A stretch of DNA of 64,000 nucleotides, from assembly GCA_026261815.1 (NCBI GenBank), contig JAMPIT010000700.1:124001-188000 (forward strand). Direction: 5' to 3'. The stretch's first letter is position 1; the number at the start of each line of letters is the position of its first letter. Source of the stretch: Monarcha castaneiventris obscurior. Its lineage: Eukaryota > Chordata > Aves > Passeriformes > Monarchidae. The notes beneath the pieces are model-generated. The model was not told the origin of the DNA. It saw only the letters and a program-made list of their open reading frames with translations, and searched no databases. The position numbers and the translations under genes were made by a program. Below are positions 54,427 to 64,000 of the stretch, piece by piece.

Positions 54427-55305
54427 CGGTCCCCTCCGGCGTCCGGCGATGTCGCTGTCCCCAAATTCAGCGGCCGGGGGGCATCGTCCGGGAATGCTGC
54501 GGGAATGGGGCGGGAACGGGATGGGAACAGGGAAGGAGCCGATCCCTTCCCATCCCCATCCCACTGCGGGGACGGCGGTAGCCCCGGGGTGGCCCCGAGG
54601 TGGCCCCGAGGTGGCCCCGATCCCGGCGGGGAGGAGCCTGCGACAACGCCAGGGCCTGGAATGGGAATCGCCGCATCCCAAATCTCCGGGAAAAGAAGGA
54701 ATTCACACCCCGCACGGGCCTCGGTTTCCCCCCCCCCCCCGCTTTTTTCCCCCCCCCCTCCTCGCAGGTTTGGGAATCTTTTTCCAGGCTGGAAAAAGCG
54801 GCGCAGATCCCAAATTCGGAGCTGTCCCCCAAAATCGCTTTTCTCGGGGATAACGGGGCACGGGGAATTGGGGATGTGACATCCCCAAAAATCCCCTGGA
54901 TGGGACTGGGAGGGTCAAACCTCCTCCTCCTCCTCGTCCTCATCCTCCTCCTTGGGATCGTCCCAGGGAAGGACGCGGGACCGGGAATTCCGGCAGGAAC
55001 CGGGAAGCGGCAGCCCAAAAAAGGCCCCAAAACGGGGAAATCCATGGGGGAAAAAAAAACCCCAAAATTTTGGGAAAAACGGGATAAAACAAAGCCGAGC
55101 TGGAAGTAGGGGGGGAACCTCTTCCAGAGGGAAAAATCCCAGGATTTGGGGGCGTCTCAAGCCACACCGGGCAGGGGCTGGGGGGGAAGAGCTGTCAGCG
55201 AACCTCGGGATCGGGGGGACAGCGGGAGGGGACCCCCGGAGGCGACACCGGGGTCGGGTTTGTGTCCCCCCCCTCTCTCCCAGCCCTTTCCCGAGCGCTC
55301 CCAGC
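54427..55305. other. Unique sequence upstream of the ADISSP start codon
   Basis: CpG-rich near 54427-54600 (possible 5' UTR), then unique sequence with short cctcctcctcctcctcgtc and homopolymer runs. A proximal transcription start here is the alternative to the 56140-56430 block. Confidence 0.4.
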
Positions 55306-55309
55306 CCCG

Positions 55310-56112
55310 GTATCCCCCCGGTGTCCCCCCGGTATCCTCCCGGTGTCCCCCCGGTATCCCCTCGATGTCCCCCCGATATCCCCCAGGTATCCCCAGCCCA
55401 TCCCAGGTATCCCCCTGGTGTCCCCCTGCTGTCCCCCCGGTATCCCCTCGGTACCCCCCGGCCCCTCCCCGGTATCCCCCCGGTATCCCCCCGCTGTCCC
55501 CCGGTGTCCCCCCAATGTCTCCTCAATGTCCCCTTGATATTCCCCCGCTGTCTCCCCGGTATCCCCTCGATGTCCCCCGGTGTCCCCCCGCTGTCCCCCC
55601 GGTATCCCCCAGCCCCTCCCCGGTATCCCCCCCGGTATCCCCCCAATGTCTCCTCAATGTCCCCTCGATATCCCCCCGATGTCTCCCCGGTATCCCCTCG
55701 ATGTCCCCCGGTATCCCCCGGTATCCCCCCAGCCCCTCCCGGTATCCCCTCGATATCCCCCCGGTATCCCCCCGGTATCCCCCCGCTGTCCCCCCAGCCC
55801 CTCCCGGTATCCCGCCGGTATCTCTCGATGTCCCCCCGGTGCCCCCCATGTCCCCCCGGTATCCCCTCTCTATCCCCCCAGCCCCTCCCCGGTATCCCCC
55901 CGCTGTCCCCCCGGTATCCCCCCGGGTATCCCCCCCGCTGTCCCCCCGGTATCCCCCGGTATCCCCCCGCTCTGTCCCCCCCGGTTCCACGCTGTTCCCC
56001 CCGGTATCCCCCCGGTATCCCCCCAGTATCCCCGATATCCCCCGGTTATCCCCCCGGTATCCCCCCGATTATCCCTTCCCCCCTCCCCCCCTCCCCCCGG
56101 TATCCCCCCGGT
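55310..56112. repeat. 11-12 bp minisatellite between promoter block and ADISSP start
   Basis: About 65 units of ccggtatccccc with ccggtgtcccc, ccgctgtcccc and caatgtctcc variants. Confidence 0.95.
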
Positions 56113-56374
56113 ATCCCCCCGCTGTCCCCGTGCCCCTCTCACCCCTCCGCTCCCGCCGCCCGCTTCCCGCGGCCGCGACACTCCCCCTCCCTCCTATTGG
56201 CTGCCGCGCCCCCACCCCGCCCCCTCATTGGTCGGCGCCCACGCCGGTCACGCCTCCAGGCCCCGCCCCCTCCGGCAGCGCTTCCCGGGCGTTGCTAAGG
56301 GGCGGGACTGTTGCTAAGGGGCGGGACTGTTGCTAAGGGGCGGGGCTAAGGGAGAGGTAGCCAATGGCAGAAGG

Positions 56375-56388
56375 GCGCCCCCTGGTGG
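56375..56388 (-). promoter_or_regulatory. CTCF-like site
   Basis: gcgccccctggtgg is the reverse complement of CCACCAGGGGGCGC, the well-known CTCF core. It sits between the CCAAT box at about 56359 and the X-box. Confidence 0.5.
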
Positions 56389-56411
56389 GCGGCGGGGGAG
56401 CGCGGGGGGGC

Positions 56412-56425
56412 GTTGCCACGGGAAC
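56412..56425. promoter_or_regulatory. RFX X-box-like palindrome
   Basis: gttgccacgggaac fits the X-box form GTTNCC-N2-GGNAAC of RFX factors. The three gttgctaagg motifs just to the left resemble X-box half sites. Confidence 0.45.
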
Positions 56426-56449
56426 GGGGAGGGGCTGGGGCTTCCCTTC

Positions 56450-56703
56450 CCTAAATCCCTTCCCTAAATCCTTCCCTAAATCCCGTCCCTGATTCCCTTC
56501 CCTGATTCCCCTCCCTGAATTTCCTGCCTGAATCCCTTCCCTGAATCCCTTCCCTTCCCTGAATCCCTTCCCTGAATCCCTTCCCTGAGTCTCTTCCCTT
56601 CCCTGAATCCCTTCCCTGAATCCCTTCCCTTCCCTTCCCTTCCCTTCCCTTCCCTTCCCTTCCCTTCCCTTCCCTTCCCTTCCCTTCCCTTCCCTTCCCT
56701 TCC
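56450..56703. repeat. Minisatellite grading into a pure (CCCTT)n pentamer
   Basis: ccctgaatcccttc units to about 56625, then cccttcccttcccttccctt to 56703. Confidence 0.95.
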
Positions 56704-57055
56704 CATTTCCTCTCATCTCATCCCAACTCCATCCCATCCATCTCATCCCAAACCATCCCAATCTGTCCCATCCTCATCCCATCTCATCCCATGTTATCCC
56801 ATTTTATCCCATCCCCTCTCGTCCCGTCTGATCCCATCTCATCTCAGTCCCATCCCATTTTATCTCATCCCAGTTCCATCCCATCCATTTCATCCCAATT
56901 CCTTCCCATCCCAGTTCCACTCATCCACCTCATCCCAAATCCTCCCGATTCCTTCCCATCCCATCCCATCCCATCCCATCCCATCCCATCCCATCCCATC
57001 CCATCCCATCCCATCCCATCCCATCCCATCCCATCCCATCCCATCCCATTCCCTG
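56704..57055. repeat. (CATCC)n-type pentamer array
   Basis: Degenerate atcccatctcatccc sequence becoming a pure catcccatcccatcccatcc run at about 56957-57050. Confidence 0.95.
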
Positions 57056-57669
57056 GTGACTGCTCAGCCTGGGAACATCCAGCCCCATCCTTCCTGTCCC
57101 CATCCCGACCTCCGTGTCCTTTCCCACAGGAACAGGGGACAGGGAACAGCCACATCCCACGGGAACAGGGGACAGAGGACGGCACCGGGACACGGCAAAA
57201 GCCCCCAGTTCCCATCCGGAGAGCACTGGGATTGTCCCCCGGGAATGCCGGGGGGACAGAGGGCTCAGGGCTGCTCCAGCTGCTGCAACGCTTAAAAACC
57301 CGGGATCCGCATTCCCAGAAAACCGGGATCCGCCTTCCCAGGGATCCCCAAAGCCCCATCTGTGTCACCATCACGGTGACATCGCATGGATTTCCCCAAG
57401 GGAGGGAACACCAGAGCCTGGCTTGTCCCCCCCCCCCATCATTCCCAAATTGCCCGGAAATTCCAGCTTTTCCCTAAAAAGCCGCTCTGGCATGGGGAAG
57501 GTCCCCGGAGCCACCCCTGGGGGTGTTCCCGTGGCTGGGAATGTCACCTGGAGGAGGGGGGAGGACGCGGGGGGATGTCACCGTCACCTCCCGGCGCCGG
57601 GATTTGCGGATTTGCTCCGGGATTACAAAAAAAAAACAATGGGATTTGGGAAGGGATTAAATCCCGGCG
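57056..57669. other. Unique spacer, no gene recognised
   Basis: GC-rich unique sequence between two arrays; short C-run at 57427-57436. No coding evidence. Confidence 0.45.
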
Positions 57670-60525
57670 GCCACCGCGGCGTCCCCAGAGTGTGCCCACG
57701 GCGTCTGCACAGTGTCCACACGGTTTCCCCACGGTGTCCCCACACTGCTGACCCCACTCTGGTGTCCCCACGGTGTCCCCACGCTGCTGACCCCACACCA
57801 ATGACCCCAAGCTCCTGTCCCCACACTAATGTCCCCACAGTGTCCCTACAGTGACGTCCCCACGCTGCTGACCCCAAGCTCCTGTACCCACTCTGATGTC
57901 CTCACTTCGATGACCCCACCCTGCTGACCCCAAGTTCCTGTCCCTATGCTGATGTCCCCACTCTGGTGTCCCCACGGTGTCCCTACACTGCTGACCCCAC
58001 ACTGCTGACCCCACACTGATGACCCCACGGTGTCCCTACAGTGCTGACCCCACACTGGTGACCCCACAGTGATGACCCCAAGCTCCTGTCCCCACGCTAA
58101 TGTCCCCACGGTGTCCCTACGGTGATGTCCCCACACTGCTGACCCCACACTGCTGACCCCACACTGATGACCCCAAGCTCCTGTCACCACTCTGCTGACC
58201 CCATGGTGTCCCTACAGTGCTGACCCCACACTGGTGACCCCATGGTGATGTCCCCATGCTGCTGACCCCACACTGCTGGCCCCAAACTGATGACCCCAAG
58301 CTCCTGTCCCCACTCTGATGACCCCAAGTTCCTGTCCCCACGCTAATGTCCCCACTCTGATGACCCCATGGTGATGTCCCCACACTGCTGACCCCACACT
58401 GCTGACCCCAAGCTCCTGTCCCCACTCTGGTGACCCCACAGTGATGTCCCCACACTGCTGACCCCACACTGCTGACCCCAAGCTCCTGTCCCCACTCTGG
58501 TGACCCCACAGTGATGTCCCCACACTGCCACGCCCTCAGCGATGTCCCCATGCTGGTGTCCCCCCTCCGACCCTCATTTCCCCACTCTGAGTCCCCCATT
58601 TTGATATCCCTGCCCTGACGTCCTCACCCCAATGTCCCCCCACAGCGTCCCCTCCCCGCTGTCCCCACAAGGACGATGTCCCTATGGTGCCATCTCCACG
58701 CCGCTGTCCCCACCCCGGTGTCCTCACGGTGCCCCCACAATGGTGTCTCTGCTTTGCTGCCCCCACTCTGATGTCCCCATGGCATCCCCATGGTGTCCCC
58801 ACAATATTGTCCCCACCCCGATGTCCCCACAGTGTCCCCACCTTGGTGTCCATTCCCTGATGTGCTCACGCCAATGTCGCCCACTGTGTCCCCACACTGC
58901 CATCCCCACTCTGGTGTCCCCACAGTGTCCCCACACCGATGTCCCCATGCTGCTGTCCCCTTCCCTTGTGTCCTCACGCCAATGTCCCCACAGTGTCCCC
59001 ACAGTGCCATCCCCAGAGCGTCCCCTCCCTGCTGTCCCCACCCCGATGTCCCCATGTGTCCCCGCCTTGATGTCCCTGCCCTGATGTCCTCACCCCGATG
59101 TCCTCACCCCAATATCCCCTAAAGTGTCCCCACTGTGTCCCCACACCGCCACCTCCACGCTGCTTTCCCCACCCTGATGTCCCCACTGTGTCCCTACCTT
59201 GGTGTCCGTTCCCTGATGTCCTCATCCCAATATCCCCACAATGATTTCCCCACACTGCTGTCCCCTCCCTGCTGTCCTCCCTCCCACTCTGAAGTCCCCA
59301 TTTTGAGGTCCCTGCCCTGACGTCTGCACCCCAACGTCCCCTAAAGTGTCCCCACTGTGTCCCCACTCTGCCATCTCCACGCTGCTGTCCCCATCCCGAT
59401 GTCCCCACCCCATTACCCCCACAGTGTCCCCTCCCTGCTGTCCCCATCCCAATGTCCGCACTGTGTCCCCTCCCTGCTGTCCCCAGTCTGATGTCCCCAC
59501 TCTGTCCCCACCTTGGTGTCCGTTCCCCACAATGTCCCCACTCTGGTGTCCCCACACCGCCACCTCCACGCTGCTGCCCCCACAATGATGTCCTCACTGT
59601 GCCCCCAATGTCTCTGCTTTGCTGTCCCCACTCTGATGTCCCCACAGTGTCCTCTCCCTGCTGTCCATTCCCTGAGGTCCTCACGCCAATGTCCCCCACT
59701 GTGTCCCCACACTCTCATCCCCACCGTGGTGTCCCCACAGTGTCCCCACACCGATGTCCCCATGCTGCTGTCCCCTTCCCTCGTGTCCTCAGCCAATGTC
59801 CCCTTACAGTGTCCCCACAGCGTCCCCTCCCTGCTGTCCCCACCCCGATGTCCCCAGTGTCCCCACCTTGGTGTCCATCCCTGATGTCCTCACCCCAATG
59901 TCCCCCACTGTGTCCCCACACTGCCATCCCACCCTCCTGTCCCCACTCTGAAGTCCCCACTTGTCCCCACCTTGGTGTCCGTTCCCAGATGTCCTCACGC
60001 CAATGTCCCCTTACAGTGACCCCACAGTGTCCCCACAGCGTCCCTCCCTGCTGTCCCCACCCCGATGTCCCCACAGTGTCCCCACCTTGGTGTCCATTCC
60101 CTGATGTCCTCACGCCAATGTCCCCCACTGTGTCCCCACACTCTCATCCCCACCGTGGTGTCCCCACAGTGTCCCCACACCGATGTCCCCATGCTGCTGT
60201 CCCCTTCCCTCGTGTCCTCACGCCAATGTCCCCTTACAACCCCACAGTGTCCCCACAGCGTCCCCTCCCTGCTGTCCCCACCCCGATGTCCCCACAGTGT
60301 CCCCACCCCCGATGTCCTCATGTCCCCACCCCGATGTCCCCACAGTGTCCCCACCCCGATGTCCCCACCCTGCTGTCCCCACCTTGGTGTCCGGTCCCTG
60401 AGGTCCTCACGCCAATGTCCCCCCACAATGTCCCCACAGTGTCCCCACACCGCCATCTCCACGCTGCTGTCCCCACAGTGTCCTCACCCTGCTGTCCCCT
60501 CCCTGCAGTCCCCACGAAGAAGTTC
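57670..60525. repeat. Minisatellite of GATGTCCCCAC/CTGACCCCAC units
   Basis: Left half (to about 58530) uses cacactgctgaccccacact, right half ccactgtgtccccacaccga. 12-25 bp units. Two near-copies of a 420-bp block lie at about 59690-59840 and 60095-60270. One-base losses at 59790-60060 look like damaged copies. Confidence 0.94.
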
Positions 60526-60544
60526 CCCACGCGGGATTTCAGGG

Positions 60545-62782
60545 AAAATTTAAGGGACCGGGAAAAGCGGGGAAAAAAGGGACAGGGAGAAGGAGGGGAA
60601 GGGGGGACAGGGAAAAGCCGGGAAAAGCCGGGAGGAAAGGACAGGGAAAAGCCGAGAAAAGAGGGGAAGGAGGAGAGGGAAAAGCCGGGAAGAAGGGATG
60701 GGGAAGAACCGGGAAGAAGTGGGGAAGGAGGAGAAAGAAAAGCCGGGAAAAACCGGGAAGAAGTAGGGAAGGAGGGACAGGGGAAAGCCGGAAAACAAAA
60801 AAAAACCAAAAAAAAAAGGGACAGGGGAAAGCCGAGAAAAGAGGGAAAGGAGGAGAGGGAAAAGCCGGGAAGAACGGATCGGGAAAAACCGGGAAGAAGT
60901 GGGGAAGGAGGGACAGGGGAAAGCTGAGAAAAGAGGGGAAGAAGGGACAGGGGAAAGCCGGAAAAAAAGGGGAAGGAGGAGAGAGAAAAGCCGGGAAAAA
61001 CCGGGCAGAAATGGGGAAGGAGGGGCAGGGAAAAGCCGAGAAAAGAGGGGAAGGAGGAGAGGGAAAAGCCGGGGAAAGCCGGGAAGAAGTGGGGAAGGAG
61101 GGGCAGGGGAAAGCCGAGAAAAGAGGGGAAGAAGGGACAGGGGAAAGCGGAAAAAAAGGGGAAGGAGAGAGGGAAAAGCCGGGAAGAGATGAGGAAGAAC
61201 CGGAAAGAATGGGGAAGGAGGAGAAAGAAAGCCGGAAAAACCGGGAAGAAGTGGGAGGAGGGACAGGGGAAAGCCGGGAAAAGAGGGGAAGGAGGGATGG
61301 GAAGAGGAAAAAGAGGAGAAGGGACTGGGAAAAGCCGAGAAAAAAGGAGAAGGGACTGGGAAAAGCCGAGAAAACGGGAAGGAAGGACAGGGAAAAGCCG
61401 AGAAAAGAGGAGAAGAAGGGACTGGGAAAAGCCGAGAAAAGAGGGGAAGGAGGAACAGGGAAAAGCCGGGAAGAACGGATAGGGAAGAACCGGGAAGAAG
61501 TGGGGAAGGAGAAGAAAGAAAAGCCGGGAAAAACCGGGAAGAAGTGGGGAAGGAGGGATAGGGAAAAGCCGGGAAAAGAGGGGAAGGAAGGACAGGAAAA
61601 AGCCGAGGAAAGAGGGGAAGGAAGGACAGGGAAAAGCCGAGGAAAGAGGAGAAGAAGTGACTGGGAAAAGCCGAGAAAAGAGGGGAAGGAGGAACAGGGA
61701 AAAGCCGGGAAGAACCGGGAAGAAGTGGGGAAGGAGGAGAAAGAAAAGCCAGGAAAACCCGGGAAGAAGTGGGGAAGGAGGGACAGGGGAAAGCCGGGAA
61801 AAGAGGGAAAGAAAGGACAGGGAAAAGCCGAGAAAAAAAAAACAAAAAACCAAAAAAAAAAACAAAACCAAAAAAAAAACAACAAAAACCAAAACAAAAA
61901 ACCAAAAAAAAAAAAAAACCAAAAACCAAAATGGGGAAAGGACAGGAAAGCCAAAAAGAGGGGAAGGAGGAGAGGAAAAAGCCGGGAAGAACGGATCGGG
62001 AAAAACCGAGAAGAAGTGGGGAAGGAGGGACAGGGGAAAGCTGAGAAAAGAGGGGAAGAAGGGACAGGGGAAAGCAGGGAAACAAGGGGAAGGAGGAGAG
62101 GGAAAAGCCGGGAAAAACCGGGCAGAAATGGGGAAGGAGGGGCAGGGAAAAGCCGAGAAAAGAGGGGAAGGAGGAGAGGGAAAAGCCGGGGAAAGCCGGG
62201 AAGAAAAACAAAACCAAAAAAAAAAACAAAAAAAAGCCGGGAAGAAGGTATGGGGAAGAACCGGGAAGAAGTGGGGAAGGAGGAGAAAGAAAAGCCGGGA
62301 AAAACCGGGAAGAAGTGGGGAAGGAGGGACAGGGGAAAGCCGAGAAAAGAGGGGAAGGAGGGATAGGGAAAAGCCGAGAAAAGAGAAAAAAAAAACCAAA
62401 AAAAAACCAAAACAAACAAAAGAAAAGCCGGGGAAACCGGGAAGAAGTGGGAGGAGGGCAGGGGAAAGCCGAGAAAAGAAAAGGGGAAGGAGGGACAGGG
62501 GAAAGCCGGGAAAAGCCGAGAAGAAGGGACAGGGAAAAGCCGAGAAAAGAGGGGAAGGAGGAGAGGGAAAAGCCGGGAAGAACGGATAGGGAAAAACCGG
62601 GAAGAAGTGGGGAAGGAGGGACAGGGGAAAGCTGAGAAAAGAGGGGAAGAAGGGACAGGGGAAAGCAGGGAAGAAAGGGGAAGGAGGAGAGAGAAAAGCC
62701 GGGAAAAACCGGGCAGAAATGGGGAAGGAGGGGCAGGGAAAAGCCGGGAAGAAGGGATAGGGAAAAACCGGGAACAGGAGAC
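60545..62782. repeat. 2.2-kb polypurine array between SPEF1 and ADISSP
   Basis: Units of gggaaaagccgagaaaagag and gggaaggaggagag with adapters cgggaagaagtgg. Nearly all purine on the plus strand. A-rich inserts (aaaaacaaaaaaccaaaaaa) at about 61826-61932, 62208-62238 and 62383-62425. Long minus-strand frames rich in FPAFPCPSFP are artefacts. Confidence 0.96.
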
Positions 62783-62854
62783 AGCGTCCCCACAGTGTCC
62801 CCCACAATGTCCCCACCCCTCACTCCCGCTCTCATCCCGGCCAAGATCCAACAC

Positions 62855-62860
62855 TTTAAT
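62855..62860 (-). terminator. SPEF1: SPEF1 poly(A) signal ATTAAA
   Basis: On the minus strand ATTAAA lies about 140 nt after the SPEF1 stop and is followed by GTGTTGG, a GT-rich downstream element. The implied 3' UTR is about 150 nt. Confidence 0.6.
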
Positions 62861-62897
62861 CCCAGCGCCGGAGCCGCGCCGGGAACTGCGCGAACTG

Positions 62898-62960
62898 GGA
62901 GCCGCTGGGAGCCACTGGGAGCCGCTGGGAGCCGCTGGGAGCCGCTGGGAGCCACTGGGC
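62898..62960. repeat. 10-bp minisatellite in the SPEF1 3' UTR
   Basis: About six copies of gccgctggga with gccactggga variants. Confidence 0.85.
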
Positions 62961-62996
62961 GGCCCCGGGTGGCCACCGCGGTGTGGCTGTGGCCAG

Positions 62997-63104
62997 TCAG
63001 CGCCGCTGGCCCTGGAGCTGCTGCAGCCGCCGGCTCAGGTCGTCGATGCGGAGGTTCTTGAGGAGCAGGAGCTGCTCCAGCCGCTCCACCTTGGCCTGCA
63101 GGAT
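62997..63104 (-). CDS. SPEF1: SPEF1 (CLAMP), last coding exon; gene continues past the right edge
   Basis: 35 codons plus TGA (62999-62997), phase 0 after acceptor TTCCCAG. Encodes ILQAKVERLEQLLLLKNLRI followed by DDLSRRLQQLQGQRR, the C-terminal coiled coil of sperm flagellar protein 1. Human ends with a very similar LEHLLQLKNVRIEDLSRRLQ segment. SPEF1 is a calponin-homology microtubule-binding protein of axonemes, planar-polarised epithelia and sperm tails. Only this terminal exon could be found; earlier exons, including the CH domain, should lie to the right. It is next to ADISSP on the same strand, as in human. Confidence 0.86.
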   Translation of the reverse strand: MLQAKVERLEQLLLLKNLRIDDLSRRLQQLQGQRR

Positions 63105-63765
63105 CTGGGATTCCCGAGGGGTTTGGGGCCGCAGATCCCAAATCCCGAAATCTCAAAGCCGTTCCCGAGGGATTTGGGGCCGAAAATCCCAAACCCCGAA
63201 ATCCCAAACCCGTTCCCGAGGGATTTGGGGCAGCGAATCCCAAACCCCGAAATCCCAAACCCATTGCTGAGGGATTTGGGGCAGCGAATCCCAAACCCCG
63301 AAATCCCAAACCTCGAAATCCCAAACCCCGAAATCCCAAACCCATTGCTGAGGGATTTGGGGCAGCGAATCCCAAACCTCGAAATCCCAAACCTCGAAAT
63401 CCCAAACCCATTGCCGAGGGATTTGGGGCAGCAAATCCCAAACCCCGAAATCCCAAACCGAAACCCAAACCCATTCCCGAGGGATTTGGGGCAGCAAATC
63501 CCAAATCTCGAAATCCCAAACCCGTTGCCGAGGGACTTGGGGCCGAAAATCCCAAACCCCGAAATCCCAAAGCCGTTCCCGAGGGATCTGGGGCTTCAAA
63601 TCCCAAACCTCGAAATCCCAAACCTCGAAATCCCAAACCCATTGCCGAGGGATTTGGGGCAGCAAATCCCAAACCTCGAAATCCCAAACCCAAACCAAAG
63701 CCGTTCCCGAGGGATCTGGGGCCGAAAATCCCAAACCCCGAAATCCCAAACCCATCCCCGGGGGT
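63105..63765. repeat. Minisatellite in the last SPEF1 intron
   Basis: Units of gagggatttggggcagcgaa, atcccaaaccccgaaatccc and aaacccattgccga; begins within a few bases of the SPEF1 terminal exon acceptor. 63766-64000 is unique with no supportable exon. Confidence 0.95.
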
Positions 63766-64000
63766 TGTCCCAGAACAGGGGATGCGGGGAGAGGGAATTT
63801 TGTTGTTTTGTTTTTTTTTTTCCAAGGAGGGAATTGAGGTGGGTGAGGAGAAGCGATGGATTTGGGGTTCCAAGAGCAGCCCCCCTTCCTCCCAAAAAAT
63901 GGGAATCCCTGATATCCCGCTTTTCCCACCTCGGATAGCCCACGGAATTCCCAATATTTTCATCTCTGGTGGAAAAAAACCCCCGGATTTCAGGGAAAAT

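Larger units (their letters stand above)
56140..56430 (-). promoter_or_regulatory. ADISSP: CpG-rich promoter-like block upstream of ADISSP
   Basis: Contains CCAAT boxes in both orientations (ctattggctg, ctcattggtcgg, gtagccaatgg), several ccccgcccc or ggggcgggac GC boxes, and three tandem gttgctaaggggcggg units at about 56291-56345. A consensus minus-strand donor (GTGAGA, rc at 56137-56142) would close a non-coding first exon here, with the minisatellite at 55310-56110 and the unique block after it as the intron leading to the ATG exon. It could instead be a bidirectional or independent promoter. Confidence 0.5.

Noticed and set aside
60550..63963. 1137-codon open frame on the minus strand rich in FPAFPCPSFP
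   Set aside because: Product of the polypurine array read on its pyrimidine strand; it continues through the SPEF1 exon region out of the SPEF1 frame.
63900..64000. Possible additional SPEF1 exon (acceptor-like CCACCAG and a short frame MKILGIPWAIR)
   Set aside because: The peptide does not resemble the expected SPEF1 sequence before its last exon, and the donor is weak.

Overview
This is a vertebrate nuclear window, most likely from a bird microchromosome. The evidence is CR1 LINE tails, very high GC, short introns, and a conserved three-gene block: HSPA12B (+), then ADISSP (C20orf27 orthologue, -), then SPEF1 (-). That is the order and orientation of these genes on human 20p13. All three were recognised from translated exons with consistent splice sites and phases. 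No bacterial-style genes, rRNA, tRNA or CRISPR array is visible. Nearly all long open frames are reading frames through tandem repeats, not genes.

Layout. 1-21400: no gene recognised; stacked minisatellites (37, 18, 62, 53, about 40-60, GT-rich, 31 and 27 bp families) separated by short unique islands. 21420-21793: CpG-rich block ending in a consensus splice donor, a plausible HSPA12B promoter and non-coding first exon. 23993-40100: HSPA12B, 12 coding exons, 685 codons, complete. 40101-42170: an array whose unit contains the last codons and stop codon of HSPA12B. 42420-42480: AT-rich island where HSPA12B and ADISSP probably end tail to tail. 42942-54426: ADISSP, 5 coding exons on the minus strand, 184 codons, complete. 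56140-56430: CpG-rich promoter-like block with CCAAT boxes, GC boxes, a CTCF-like site and an RFX X-box. 57670-62790: tandem repeats. 62997-63104: last coding exon of SPEF1, which continues beyond the right edge.

The three proteins are not known to share a pathway. HSPA12B is a divergent HSP70-type ATPase linked to endothelium, ADISSP a small secreted adipose signalling protein, and SPEF1 a calponin-homology microtubule protein of cilia and flagella. The most striking property is repeat content. By my rough boundaries about 60% of the window is minisatellite or microsatellite, and most large introns carry their own private repeat family. The exons and splice sites nevertheless stay intact. 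The best single observation is the array downstream of HSPA12B, which has copied the gene's terminal codons and stop about 40 times.
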